Shown here: positions 51,431 to 59,927 of the stretch, one piece after another
How positions within the stretch are numbered: position 1 is the first letter of the stretch
Layout: every line of letters begins with the position of its first letter
Origin: Ornithinimicrobium faecis
GTDB taxonomy: Bacteria; Actinomycetota; Actinomycetes; Actinomycetales; Dermatophilaceae
DNA length: 64,000 bases
Reading direction: 5' to 3'
Assembly: GCF_023923225.1 (NCBI RefSeq)
Contig: NZ_CP099489.1
Coordinates: forward strand, 1,488,001-1,552,000
Made by a program: the position numbers and the translations under genes
Notes under the pieces: generated by a model
Databases searched by the model: none
Seen by the model: the letters and a program-made list of their open reading frames with translations, nothing else
What the model was told of the DNA's origin: nothing

Positions 51431-51572
51431 GGGTGGCTCCAGCGGTCGGGTGTGCCCCCGGTCCGGAGCGCACCTTCCACGGTGCCCGCTCGTGAGCCCA
51501 GGGGATATCGGGGGTGACCCTGACCCGACCCCCAACCACCCCTGAGTTCAGTCAGCCCTGAGTTGTGGGGTG

Positions 51573-52061
51573 TCAGGCTGGGTGGTCGCTGCCGCTTGCG
51601 GTGTCCCGACGCTCGGCGCGGCGCCGGGCATAGTGGTGCGCCTGGCGCAACAGGCTCACCGCCTGCCCGTGCGGGTCGGTGTCCGGGACGACGATGCAGA
51701 CCCAGCCCTGGGCCCGATAGACCGGGTGCGGCAGGACGACATTGGTGGCGGTGTGATCGGTCGGCTCCGCCGGTGTGGTGCGCGGCTCCTCACCGGTGAG
51801 CTCAGTGAACGCCGCGGCGCCGACGTGGATGTTCAGGCGCCACCGACCGTCGCGGTTCAGGTCGCTGTGGGTGTCGTCGGGATAGTCCTTGGTCACGATC
51901 GTGGCGTAGGGCTGCTCACGCTGGGGGACCTGACCGTCGGGGGCGTAGTAGAAGAAGTGGTCGCCCCACGCGACCTCCGGGAACTCGCTGCCCTCGCCGG
52001 GGGCCAGCTCAAGAATGCCGTCGAAGGAGCGGATGATCTCCAGGAGTTGGTTCATGCTCAT
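51573..52061 (-). CDS. DUF6194-like protein
   Basis: 162 residues from ATG 52061 (a second Met at codon 3 is possible). FPEVAWGDHFFYYAPDGQVPQREQPYATIVTKDYPDDT and the late segment VVLPHPVYRAQGWVCIVVP match a family of small actinobacterial proteins of unknown function (DUF6194 by recall). It resembles MmcQ/YjbR-type fold proteins in its late strands; role unknown. Confidence 0.75.
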   Translation of the reverse strand: MSMNQLLEIIRSFDGILELAPGEGSEFPEVAWGDHFFYYAPDGQVPQREQPYATIVTKDYPDDTHSDLNRDGRWRLNIHVGAAAFTELTGEEPRTTPAEPTDHTATNVVLPHPVYRAQGWVCIVVPDTDPHGQAVSLLRQAHHYARRRAERRDTASGSDHPA

Positions 52062-52128
52062 GGTTCAAGTGTGAGGCTCACGTGCGGTGAGGCGCGCATC
52101 ACCGCTGCACTGCGGGCCGGGCGCCCGC

Positions 52129-52578
52129 CTAAGCAGCCTGCGATGCGGTGGGCAGCACCAGGGCGCCGTCCATCGTCACGACGTGGACGCTGATGAGCGG
52201 CACATCGGCCTCTGCGCACGCGTCGAGCGCCACCTGGTGCCAGGCCCGGTCGTCGTCGCAGACGCCGCCGATCTCGCGCACCAGGGCGAGCACCAGCCCA
52301 AGCGGGCCGTTGTGGTCGTCGCCGACCATCTCGCAGAGGCCGACCGCCCAGCGCATCGCGGTCCAGCGCTCATCGTGCGAGGTCGGGTGGGGCACGTCAG
52401 CGACCAGGATCGGCTGCATCAGCCGGCCGTCGTCGTCGCAGAAGAGGAAGGCCAGCCCGCCCTCCAGTCGGTCGTCCACATCCAGGAAGGCGTCGAGGGC
52501 GTCATTGGCGACCTCGGGGTCGTGGAGGGAGGGCATGGTGATCCGTGCTGCCAGATCGAATCTCTTGTCGTAGTTCAT
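52129..52578 (-). CDS. Hypothetical protein
   Basis: 149 residues from ATG 52578; a longer start (52653) would add 25 unremarkable residues and has no better ribosome site. Acidic protein with CDDDGRLMQPILVADVP and GLVLALVREIGGVCDDDRAWH (helix after a strand), somewhat like the nucleotide-handling small proteins found near RadC-like families, but I would not assign it. Stands between the DUF6194-like gene (same strand, 67 bases) and a divergent lipoprotein gene. Confidence 0.6.
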   Translation of the reverse strand: MNYDKRFDLAARITMPSLHDPEVANDALDAFLDVDDRLEGGLAFLFCDDDGRLMQPILVADVPHPTSHDERWTAMRWAVGLCEMVGDDHNGPLGLVLALVREIGGVCDDDRAWHQVALDACAEADVPLISVHVVTMDGALVLPTASQAA

Positions 52579-52681
52579 GTCCAGATGCTGATGGTTGCGG
52601 CCGGTTGCGCGCAGAAGTTGTCCACAGGGTCGCGTCAACAATTCCTCACGCAATGGTCAACAGCGGGGTTAGTCTGCAGGG

Positions 52682-53434
52682 GTGGCCGGTGCTCATCGAG
52701 GAGCCGAGGCTGTGGCGGTCTTCGCCACGGTCCTAGCCCTTGCTGCCTGCGGTGCGGACGTCCCCGAGGATCCGTCGCTGACAGTGGGACCGTCGTTGCC
52801 CACCGGTGGAGCGGAGTCGGACTCGGGGGAGAGCTCCGACGAGTCCGATCCCACGGCGACCCCGCCCACCGCAACCCCAGCTGTGGCGACGCCCCCAGAG
52901 ACAACCGAGACCTCAGAGGCAACCGAGACCTCAGAGGCAACCGAGAACCCTGCTGAGCCCACGCGAGCAGACGCAGAGACCGACGACCTCCCGGACTTCG
53001 CCGGGCCGGGCGAGCAACAGACCCAGGACGCGGCCGGGCAGGCCCAACTCATCGTCGACGATGTGCGGGTTGGCCCGCATGACGGCTTCGACAGGACGGT
53101 GCTCGACCTGTCCGGCACGGGAGAGGTCGGCTGGCGCGCGGAGTATGTGACCGATCCCGCCCTGGAAGGCAGCGGCGCCCCCGTCGACCTCGCCGGGGAG
53201 TTCGTCCTGCAGGTCACCGTGCAGGGGATGGCTTATCCCGAAGCCGGCGACACGGCATACGAGGAGGGGGAGTTGCTCGTCGACGGAGGTGACCTGGCCA
53301 CCGTGACCGAGATCCTGCGCACCGTGCCCTTCGAGGGCCAGTTGCCGGTCTTCATCGGGACCAGTGCCGAGGCGCCCTTCCGGGTGTTCCGGCTCAGTGA
53401 GCCTGAGCGGCTCGTCATCGACGTCCAGCACTGA
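52682..53434 (+). CDS. Lipoprotein with AMIN-like domain
   Basis: 250 residues from GTG 52682. Lipobox ATVLALAAC at residues 14-23, then a long Ser/Thr/Pro/Glu-rich linker with a TSEATE repeat (two copies at bases 52909-52945), then a compact beta-domain from about residue 119: AQLIVDDVRVGPHDGFDRTVLDLSGTG and EPERLVIDVQH at the end, typical of AMIN-like domains that bind cell-wall material. Exported and membrane-tethered. The role is unknown. Confidence 0.82.
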   Translation: MAGAHRGAEAVAVFATVLALAACGADVPEDPSLTVGPSLPTGGAESDSGESSDESDPTATPPTATPAVATPPETTETSEATETSEATENPAEPTRADAETDDLPDFAGPGEQQTQDAAGQAQLIVDDVRVGPHDGFDRTVLDLSGTGEVGWRAEYVTDPALEGSGAPVDLAGEFVLQVTVQGMAYPEAGDTAYEEGELLVDGGDLATVTEILRTVPFEGQLPVFIGTSAEAPFRVFRLSEPERLVIDVQH

Positions 53435-53492
53435 CCTGCACGGCTGAGGGCCCCGCCGCGGGTGCGGCGAGGCCCTCAGCAATCGGGGTCGA

Positions 53493-56400
53493 TCAGGGAG
53501 TGTGCTGGGCGAAGAGGTCGGCCACCTCCTCGGCGGACAAGGCCTCGTCCCAGACCCGCACCTCGTCGATGGCGCCGTTCCACCAGTCGGTGAAGCCGCC
53601 GTTCCACTTGGCACGGCCGATCGCGAGCGGCCCGGTGCTGACCGAGGAGTGGTCCACGGTCGTGGAGCCGCCCAGCTCGCCGTCGACATAGAGCCGGACG
53701 TCACCGGTCTCCGCGTCGCGGGTGCCGACCAGGTGGTGCCAGGACCCGAGCTCCGGGGTCATCGGCACACTCACGCGGTCCGCGCCCTGGAGGCTGAAGG
53801 CGAAGGCGCCCTCGCCATACTGCAGATAGAACGGGTTCTCCTTCTGTCGGCCGTCCTGGCTGACCGCCGTGGCGAAGTTGCCCGGCAGCTCGTCCAGGGT
53901 GACCCACGCCGAGACGGTGTAGTCGCCGGTCGTGTCGACGACAGGCTCCTCGGTCTCGGCATAGTCGCCGTCACCGTCGAGGCTCAGGGCACGGCTGGTC
54001 ACGCCCGGCACCCAGGACGCGTCGCCCTGCAGATAGGCCCAGCTCTTGCCCAGGGAGTCCTTGGCCTTGTGGTCCGGGCCGTTGTTGAACTCCCAGTGGG
54101 CCTCGCCCGGGAAGTCCAGGTCCCCGGCTGAGGCGCCCGCGGCGACGACCGCCTCATTGATCTCGCGCACCGGGTCCGGGAAGACCTTGAGCTCCTTGCG
54201 GTCGTAGGTGTAGAACCCGTTGAGCTCGGTCTCCAGGTCGGTGACCTGGGTGTAGACCGAGCCGGACAGCTCGTGGGCGGCCTGCTCCAGATAGAACGTC
54301 TCGGTGTTGTCGACGTACTTGTCGGTGAGTGCCTGCTTGTCCGGCACCCCGCTGTAGATCACGGCGGGAGCACCGGGCCACATGTGACCCGGGGTGCGCA
54401 GGGTGAAGCCACCGTGCTCACCGTCCATCGCGACGCGGGTCTCGTCCGGGAAGGGCGGGTCCTCGTTGGTGTAGTCGTGATGGTCGATCACCTCACCCTT
54501 GCCGGAGTCACCCTTGGAGGCACAACAGTTGACTCCGCTGTGCGCGTTGGTGATTCGTGTCGGGTCGAGCGCCTTGACCTCCTCGGCGATCTCACCGGTG
54601 CGCACGCGGTCCCACTCGCCCCAACCCTCGTTGAAGACGACCCAGCCGATCAGCGAGGGGACGCTGCGCAGCTGATGCATCATGTCCTTGCCCTGCGAGA
54701 GCCAGGCCTGCTGTCCCTCAACGGAATTGATGTCGGCGGAGACGAAGTCCTGCCAGACGAGCAGGCCCATCTTGTCCGCGTGGTAGTACCACCGCATCGG
54801 CTCGACCTTGATGTGCTTGCGCACGGCGTTGAAGCCGAGGTCCTTCTGCGCCTGCAGGTCGAAGATCAGCGCCTCGTCGCTGGGCTGGGTGTAGAGCCCG
54901 TCGGGGAAGTAGCCCTGATCGAGCATGGCCAGGGAGAAGACTGGCTCGCCGTTGAGGACCAGCTTGGGGAAGCCGCCGACCTGCTGCACCTCGATCTTGC
55001 GCATGCCGAAGTAGCTGTCCACGACGTCCGCGCTGTCACCGTCGATCAGCGTGACCTCGAGGCCGTAGAGGTAGGGGTTGTCCGGGCTCCACAGCGTCGG
55101 CTTGTGCAGCTTGACCGTGATCGGCTCGTTGACGTCGCCGCGTGTCTTGGCGATGGTGCGGCCCTTGTCGTTGGTCACCGAGATCTCCACCCGGGAGCCC
55201 TCAGCCGCAGTCGCGGACTCGGCCGTCACCTCGACGGTGCTGGCGTCCACGTCCGGGGTGCTGACGACGGCGTCGATGGAGGAGTCGGGGACCGGCTCCA
55301 TCCACACCGTCTGCCAGATGCCGGAGTTGGGGGTGTACATGATGCCGCCAGGGTTGAGCGTCTGCTTGCCCTTGGGCTGGTTGTTGCCGGTCTCGTCGGT
55401 CACCGCGACCACGATCTCCTGCTCGCCGGTGCCCTCCAGGGCGTCGGTGATGTCGGCGCTGAAGGCGGTGTAGCCGCCGGTGTGCTCGGCCACCTGCTGG
55501 CCGTTGACCCACACGGTGGCCTCGTAGTCGACCGCACCGAAGTTGAGCATCAGGCGCTGCCCGTCACCGACCTGCCAGTCCTCGGGGACCTCGACGGTCC
55601 GGCGATAGTACATGTGGTCCTCGCGGCGCTCCAAGCCGGAGAGCTGGGACTCCACAGGGAAGGGCACGATGATCTCCTCCTCCAGCTGTATGCCGAAGGT
55701 CGGCTCCTCTCCCTCCTCGGCAGAGGCGAACTCCCAGGGACCGTTGAGGTTGAGCCAGTCCTCGCGGACCTCCTGGGGGCGGGGGTACTCCGGCAGCGGG
55801 TTGTCCGTGTCGAGGTCCTCGCCCCACTGCGTCATCAGCCGGTGGGTCGAGGTGTTGGTGGCATTGCGCATGATCTCCGGCACGACCTCGCCGTCGACCT
55901 CCAGGCCACCGAGTCCGTCATAGGAAAACTTGATGCGCTGGTCCAACTGGACCTGGGCACCCAGGGCGATCACCAGCGTCGTGGGGTCGCTCGGGTCGAC
56001 GCTGACGCCGTCGATCGGCCAGGGCACGGTGTCCACCTCGATGGCGAGGTGCTCGGCAACGGACTCCGGAGCAGTGACGGCGCCCTCAAAGCGCGCGGTC
56101 AGCGTGTTGCCGTCCTCCGAGCCGATCAGCTCGACGGGATAGATCTCGAAGTCGGCCGGGGGAGTGAAGGCCGACTCCGGCACGATCTGCTTCTCCAGTC
56201 CGGGGCCGGACCAGCGCAGATACATGTTGGCGCCGCCGATGTCCTGGAACATCTCCAGGCGGAAGTCGTGCGACTCGCCGGCCTCCAGGTGGATCACCTC
56301 GCTGGTCTGCTCGACGTCCCAGTCACCCTCCCAGTGGTCGATGACTGCCTCGTCGTCCAGGAACATCCGGAAGCCGTTGTCACCGATCGCATAGAAGGTG

Positions 56401-56714
56401 TAGTCGCCCGTCTCGGGTGCGGTCAGTTGGCCGGTCCAGCGGGCGGTGGTGTGCTCGCCCTGGCCAGTCAGCTCCTGGAAGGTCCCCACCAGGCTGGGGT
56501 GGTCGATGTTGGGGTCCAGCGAGACGCCGCCGAGCTCGGCGAAGTCCCGCGCACCGGGCTCTGACATGGCGAAGTATTCGCCCTTGAGGCCGTGCGTCAC
56601 GATCTCGTCAGCGCTCGCGCGCGAGGTCGTGCCCACCACCGGCAGGGCCGCCATGATCAGCGCCAGCGCGGCGAAGATCAGCAGCAGTGGTCTGGGGGTT
56701 GCTCTTCGTGACAT
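53493..56714 (-). CDS. Secreted GH2-family glycosidase with PA14 and LamG domains (beta-galactosidase-like)
   Basis: 1073 residues. Signal peptide about 1-36 (ends SRASA), PA14 domain about 42-180 (GEYFAMSEPG to YLRWSGPG), a beta-sandwich about 190-285, then GH2 sugar-binding (about 315-465), immunoglobulin-like (465-590) and TIM-barrel (590-870) domains. The acid/base Glu lies in VVFNEGWGEWD (about 692) and a nucleophile candidate in DGEHGGF (about 765). LamG is at about 885-1070. It probably cuts beta-galactosides or related sugars outside the cell; with a YtfQ-type importer in the same predicted regulon, galactofuranosides are also possible. Promoter repeats match those of galT and the importer. 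Alone on the minus strand. Confidence 0.88.
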   Translation of the reverse strand: MSRRATPRPLLLIFAALALIMAALPVVGTTSRASADEIVTHGLKGEYFAMSEPGARDFAELGGVSLDPNIDHPSLVGTFQELTGQGEHTTARWTGQLTAPETGDYTFYAIGDNGFRMFLDDEAVIDHWEGDWDVEQTSEVIHLEAGESHDFRLEMFQDIGGANMYLRWSGPGLEKQIVPESAFTPPADFEIYPVELIGSEDGNTLTARFEGAVTAPESVAEHLAIEVDTVPWPIDGVSVDPSDPTTLVIALGAQVQLDQRIKFSYDGLGGLEVDGEVVPEIMRNATNTSTHRLMTQWGEDLDTDNPLPEYPRPQEVREDWLNLNGPWEFASAEEGEEPTFGIQLEEEIIVPFPVESQLSGLERREDHMYYRRTVEVPEDWQVGDGQRLMLNFGAVDYEATVWVNGQQVAEHTGGYTAFSADITDALEGTGEQEIVVAVTDETGNNQPKGKQTLNPGGIMYTPNSGIWQTVWMEPVPDSSIDAVVSTPDVDASTVEVTAESATAAEGSRVEISVTNDKGRTIAKTRGDVNEPITVKLHKPTLWSPDNPYLYGLEVTLIDGDSADVVDSYFGMRKIEVQQVGGFPKLVLNGEPVFSLAMLDQGYFPDGLYTQPSDEALIFDLQAQKDLGFNAVRKHIKVEPMRWYYHADKMGLLVWQDFVSADINSVEGQQAWLSQGKDMMHQLRSVPSLIGWVVFNEGWGEWDRVRTGEIAEEVKALDPTRITNAHSGVNCCASKGDSGKGEVIDHHDYTNEDPPFPDETRVAMDGEHGGFTLRTPGHMWPGAPAVIYSGVPDKQALTDKYVDNTETFYLEQAAHELSGSVYTQVTDLETELNGFYTYDRKELKVFPDPVREINEAVVAAGASAGDLDFPGEAHWEFNNGPDHKAKDSLGKSWAYLQGDASWVPGVTSRALSLDGDGDYAETEEPVVDTTGDYTVSAWVTLDELPGNFATAVSQDGRQKENPFYLQYGEGAFAFSLQGADRVSVPMTPELGSWHHLVGTRDAETGDVRLYVDGELGGSTTVDHSSVSTGPLAIGRAKWNGGFTDWWNGAIDEVRVWDEALSAEEVADLFAQHTP

Positions 56715-56746
56715 GACGCTCTTTCCTCGTCGAAAGAAGATGTGAA

Positions 56747-56766
56747 GTATTGAACAGTTCCGAACA
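56747..56766 (-). promoter_or_regulatory. 10-bp phased repeat before the GH2 gene (putative DeoR operator)
   Basis: On the GH2 strand TGTTCGGAAC is followed directly by TGTTCAATAC. The half-site TGTTCR at 10-bp spacing matches the galT and importer operators (43291-43310, 44291-44310). It lies 33 bases before the start codon. The plus-strand view also shows TATTG...CAATA and GTTC-C-GAAC palindromes here. Confidence 0.55.
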
Positions 56767-56835
56767 ATAGGTCACAGAAGACGTCAAATCCAGAGCCAAG
56801 TGTGAACATGATGAAACATTTACCAGGGCCATCCC

Positions 56836-56936
56836 GTGCACTCAGACAGGTAACGTCGCGCCCCTGATTGCATCGCCGCAGGTCAGAGCGTCGGGCTGCC
56901 TCGGCGATCCCGACTTTGCCTGTTTGGATGCACGCG
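56836..56936. repeat. Dispersed intergenic element, copy C
   Basis: 101 bp. Inverted ends GTGCACTCAGACAGGTAACG (left) and the complement of GACTTTGCCTGTTTGGATGC (right) match at 18 of 23 arm positions; centre GATTGCATCGCCGCAGGTCAG. Same family as 9557-9654 and 22243-22342. It lies between divergent genes, upstream of both, which argues against a terminator role. Confidence 0.7.
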
Positions 56937-57118
56937 AGCCCCCGGGTGGACCGTGCCGTCTGGGCGCGGGCAGTGGTCGGAGCGGGGTGGTCGACTGGGT
57001 GGGCGCAGCCGTCGAGTGATGGTCAGGTCAGCTGAGGGTCCCACTCTGGTGGCGGATCCTTCGGTGTGCGGCGGATCATGTTTGACAATCTCGAAGATCC
57101 TGTGGTTATCTGTCGGCA
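56937..57118. other. Intergenic region before the riboswitch
   Basis: No gene visible. A promoter for the sulfur operon should lie here: TTGACA (57092-57097) and TGTGGTTATCTG (TTATCT at 57105-57110) occur, but the spacing is only 7 bases, so the exact -35/-10 pair is not settled. Together with the GH2 promoter and element C this completes the ~400-base gene-free stretch from 56715. Confidence 0.4.
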
Positions 57119-57204
57119 CCCATCCAGAGCGGCCGAGAGATCTGGCTCATTGACGCCGCAGCAACCACCCACCCGGGACAGGTGCTCACGCCAGGATCGA
57201 TGGA
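57119..57204 (+). promoter_or_regulatory. SAM-I (S-box) riboswitch
   Basis: P1 closes CCATC (57120-57124) with GATGG (57199-57203). Between them the S-box core appears in order: AGAGCGGCC, GAGAGATCTGGC (57135-57146), TGACGCCGC, GCAACC (57161-57166), a P3 hairpin, GGTGCT (57181-57186) and CCAGG (57191-57195). It binds S-adenosylmethionine and should shut the downstream sulfur genes when methionine/SAM is plentiful. The GATGG strand overlaps the ribosome site GGAGG of the leader peptide, which fits translational masking. Confidence 0.85.
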
Positions 57205-57210
57205 GGAACA

Positions 57211-57333
57211 GTGCACCACCGCATCCCGCTCCACACCGGCCCACGCCGAGCTGCGAGGGTCGACCCCTATCTGCCGCACCTGCGGCGCCACGTGGACCTG
57301 ATGCGCCGGGCGGTCAGCGCCTGTCGTTCCTGA
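57211..57333 (+). CDS. Cysteine-type leader peptide of the sulfur operon
   Basis: 40 codons from GTG 57211 with GGAGG 4-8 bases upstream, immediately after the riboswitch. The C-terminus RRHVDLMRRAVSACRS matches the actinobacterial sulfur-assimilation leader-peptide pattern (RRHVDL-x-R-V-x-S-A-x-C-R). Ribosome stalling at the late Cys codon under cysteine shortage would change downstream folding and raise expression. Too short for usual gene calling. Confidence 0.75.
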   Translation: MHHRIPLHTGPRRAARVDPYLPHLRRHVDLMRRAVSACRS

Positions 57334-57526
57334 CGCGCTGCCCGCCGCACCTCCCGCGTCACCAGGCGCACCTCCCGCGCCGCCAGGCGCACCTCTGAAT
57401 CCACTCTGTGCCCCTGGGCGCACCGCCCTCGCCGCCGCTCGCCATCTCTGGCGGAGCAGTCGGCCGCGGGCTCCTGCACACCCAACCGTTCGGCATACGC
57501 CGAGCCCTTGCCACTGGAGAAGAACC
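57334..57526 (+). promoter_or_regulatory. Leader region between leader peptide and flavin reductase
   Basis: 193 bases, no gene. CGCACCTCCCGCGTCACCAGG (57346-57366) is followed by a near copy (57367-57387; three changes) and a third partial (57388-57398), a 21-bp repeat whose alternative pairing with GGCGGAGC downstream could form the attenuator. The actual attenuation structure needs folding. Confidence 0.35.
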
Positions 57527-58066
57527 ATGTCTGTCCACCCCATCACCAGACCCCCTGATGCGCAGGCAGCCCACCTGCGCGACGCCTTCGGCCGGGCCGC
57601 CGCCAGCACCTGGGTCATCACCGGCTCGGGGGAGCGCGGCCCCGTCGGGTTCACCGCGATCTCCGTGGTGTCCGTGTCTCTGGCGCCACCGCTGCTGTCC
57701 TTCAACATCGCCAAGGACAGCTCGTCCCTGGTGACCATCGCCCACACCGGGCGGGCGGCGCTGCACCTGCTCGCTGAGGACCAGGAACCCATCGCACTGC
57801 GCTTCGCCAGGGACCGCACCAGGCGGTTCGTCGACGACGAGGCCTGGACCTACGACGACCACGGACTGCCCTCCGTGCGCGGCGTCGCCTCCCGTCTGAT
57901 CACGCGCATCCACGACCTGGTCGACGCCGGCGACAGCTTCGTGGCGATCGCCCGCGTCGAGCACGCGACCACCCATGACCGACAGCCGCTGGTGCACCGC
58001 GCCGGTGCCTACGCGCCGGTGGCTGCGTCCGTCCAAACCCCTCTCACCGCCACACCTGGAGCCTGA
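57527..58066 (+). CDS. Flavin reductase family protein (partner of the sulfone monooxygenase)
   Basis: 179 residues. Split-barrel flavin reductase: LRDAFGRAAASTWVITGSG, GFTAISVVSVSLAPPLLSFNIA, LHLLAEDQEPIALRFARD and DLVDAGDSFVAIARVEHA follow the order of the FMN reductases that serve two-component monooxygenases. It should pass FMNH2 to the luciferase-like enzyme two bases downstream. Confidence 0.9.
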   Translation: MSVHPITRPPDAQAAHLRDAFGRAAASTWVITGSGERGPVGFTAISVVSVSLAPPLLSFNIAKDSSSLVTIAHTGRAALHLLAEDQEPIALRFARDRTRRFVDDEAWTYDDHGLPSVRGVASRLITRIHDLVDAGDSFVAIARVEHATTHDRQPLVHRAGAYAPVAASVQTPLTATPGA

Positions 58067-58068
58067 CC

Positions 58069-59166
58069 ATGACGACCAACCCCGAGATCTCGAACGACCT
58101 GTCCTTTGCCTATTGGGTGCCCAACGTGTCTGGTGGCCTGGTGGTCTCCACGATCGAGCAGCGCACCAACCACACGCCGGACTACAACCGCGACGTGGCC
58201 CAGACCGCTGAGCGGGTCGGCTTCGACTATGCGCTCACGCAGGTCCGCTACCTGGCGTCCTACGGCGCGGACGCCCAGCACGAGTCGGTCTCCTTCTCCC
58301 TCGGGCTGCTCGCCGCGACCGAGCGCCTGAAGGTGATCGCCGCAGTGCACCCCGGCCAGTGGCCCCCGGCGATCCTGGCCAAGTTGGGCGCGACGGCCCA
58401 GGAACTCCACGACAACCGGTTGGCGCTCAATGTCGTCTCCGGGTGGTTCAAGAAGGAATACACCGACCTGGGGCTCCCGTGGCTGGACCACGAGGAGCGC
58501 TATCGCCGCGCCGAGGAGTTCATCGAGGTGCTGCGCGGACTGTGGACGCGGGATGACTTCACCTATCGCGGCGACTTCTATCGCACGCGTGACGTGACCT
58601 TCCGGCCCCAGCCGAAGCTGCAACCCGAGATCTTCCAGGGCGGCAACTCCACGTCCGCCCGGGCGATGGCCGGCCGCCTGTCCGACTGGTACTTCATGAA
58701 CGGCAACACCCTGGAGGGCGCCGCCGAGCAGATCCAGGACGTGGGAGCTCAGGCCGCTGCCCACAACCGACGGGTCCGGTTCGGCCTCAACGGGTTTGCC
58801 GTCGTGCGCGACACCGAGGCAGAAGCGCAGGCGGTGGTCGAGGAGATCATTGCCAAGGCGGACGCCGACAAGGTCAACGACTTCGGCAACGCCGTCAAGC
58901 AGGCGGGCGCCGCGACCTCCGACGGGAAGGGGATGTGGGCGGACAGCGAGTTCAAGGACCTCGTGCAATACAACGACGGGTTCCGCACCGGTCTGATCGG
59001 CACCCCTGAGCAGGTGGCCCGTCGGATCGTGGACTACAAGAAGGTCGGCGTCGACCTGCTGCTGCTCGGGTTCTTGCACGTGCGCGAGGACGTCGAGCGG
59101 TTCGGCACCGAGGTGATCCCGCTGGTGCGTGAGTTGGAGCGCGAGGCTGGGTTGGTGGCGTCGTGA
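58069..59166 (+). CDS. sfnG: Dimethylsulfone monooxygenase, SfnG-like (LLM family)
   Basis: 365 residues. SFAYWVPNVSGGLVVSTIEQRTN and QTAERVGFDYALTQVRYLASYG are the signature of SfnG; LKVIAAVHPGQWPPAILAKLGATAQELHDNRLALNVVSGWFK (split) and YFMNGNT follow the SsuD-type alkanesulfonate monooxygenase fold. FMNH2-dependent oxygenation of dimethylsulfone to methanesulfinate for sulfur supply. It starts 2 bases after the flavin reductase and overlaps the OsmC start (GTGA). Confidence 0.9.
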   Translation: MTTNPEISNDLSFAYWVPNVSGGLVVSTIEQRTNHTPDYNRDVAQTAERVGFDYALTQVRYLASYGADAQHESVSFSLGLLAATERLKVIAAVHPGQWPPAILAKLGATAQELHDNRLALNVVSGWFKKEYTDLGLPWLDHEERYRRAEEFIEVLRGLWTRDDFTYRGDFYRTRDVTFRPQPKLQPEIFQGGNSTSARAMAGRLSDWYFMNGNTLEGAAEQIQDVGAQAAAHNRRVRFGLNGFAVVRDTEAEAQAVVEEIIAKADADKVNDFGNAVKQAGAATSDGKGMWADSEFKDLVQYNDGFRTGLIGTPEQVARRIVDYKKVGVDLLLLGFLHVREDVERFGTEVIPLVRELEREAGLVAS

Positions 59167-59687
59167 CCGCTGCTGCCGTCGCGACCGCTGCCGCCGCGCT
59201 GCGCGAGCGACAGAAGCCGATCAAGGCGGGCTATCGGGAGGATCCGGCCTCGGCGCTGGTCACCAGCACGGCCACGGCTCGTGTCGACCAGGCCGGGTTG
59301 ACCGCGACCGTGCCGACCTGGGCCGGCGACGTCGTCGCGGGGCTGCACCCCGCTGCCGGCGGTGACGGCACGCAGGCCTGCTCCGGTGACATCGTGCTGC
59401 AGGCGCTCGTCGCGTGCGCCGGGGTCACCCTGTCCTCGGTCGCGACCGCCCTCGGTGTTGAGCTGCGCTCGGCCAACGTCACCGCCCACGGCACCTGGGA
59501 CGCCCGCGGCACCCTGGGCGTTGACCGCGACGCACCCGTGGGGCTGACCTCGGTCGAGCTGGTCCTCGACCTGGACACGGACGCAGATCAGGACAAGGTC
59601 GAGCGGCTCGTGGAGCTGACCGAGCGCTATTGCGTCGTGGCCCGCACCCTGCAGGATCCGCCGCCACTCACCGTGCGCCAAGCCTGA
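59163..59687 (+). CDS. OsmC-family protein
   Basis: 174 residues, GTG start inside the sfnG stop. OsmC/Ohr fold with one clear cysteine in LVACAGVTLSSVA (the first of the two peroxidatic positions) and another in TQACSGDIVLQAL; the second Cys of the usual pair near the C-terminus is in RYCVVARTL. It could deal with peroxides or reactive sulfur made by the monooxygenase. Third gene of the sulfur operon; OsmC proteins are frequent next to LLM sulfonate genes. Confidence 0.85.
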   Translation: MTAAAVATAAAALRERQKPIKAGYREDPASALVTSTATARVDQAGLTATVPTWAGDVVAGLHPAAGGDGTQACSGDIVLQALVACAGVTLSSVATALGVELRSANVTAHGTWDARGTLGVDRDAPVGLTSVELVLDLDTDADQDKVERLVELTERYCVVARTLQDPPPLTVRQA

Positions 59688-59713
59688 CCACGGCCGCGGT
59701 GCTTGCGCAGCGT

Positions 59714-59779
59714 CTTGGAGCACCTCCCGGTTCTTCGAGCCTGCCATGGCGGGCTGTCAGAAGCGGGAAGTGCTCTAAG
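59714..59779. repeat. Long imperfect inverted repeat after the sulfur operon
   Basis: CTTGGAGCACCTCCCGGTTCT (21 bases, 59714-59734) pairs with 59759-59779 at 18 of 21 positions, with a second near-palindrome CCTGCCATGGCGGG in the loop. It lies 27 bases after the OsmC stop: a bidirectional terminator or a small mobile remnant. Confidence 0.6.
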
Positions 59780-59827
59780 ACACGCGTGATGGGCGGGGGC
59801 ACGGGCGGGGACAGTGGGTCGTGGTGA

Positions 59828-59866
59828 GACGGGTGGCTGAGTCGGGTGGTGACTCAGCCACCCGTC
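59828..59866. terminator. Hairpin repeat, GACGGGTGGCTGAGTC family (outer copy)
   Basis: Perfect 16-bp stem: GACGGGTGGCTGAGTC (59828-59843), 7-base loop, GACTCAGCCACCCGTC (59851-59866). It is followed by CACCTCACCGGTCGGTCG, a near copy of the end of the aminopeptidase gene, exactly 100 bp from the second copy. Confidence 0.8.
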
Positions 59867-59927
59867 ACCTCACCGGTCGGTCGCAGTGGGAGGTCATAGA
59901 CCAGGAGGGAGCGTCAGGTCGTGGTGG

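Noticed and set aside
54273..56564. Plus-strand open frame of 763 codons over the GH2 gene
   Set aside because: Antisense shadow; no signal, ribosome site or domain.
57066..57398. 110-codon frame across the riboswitch and leader peptide
   Set aside because: It overlaps a structured RNA in a different frame from the leader peptide, has no ribosome site and is of low complexity at its end.
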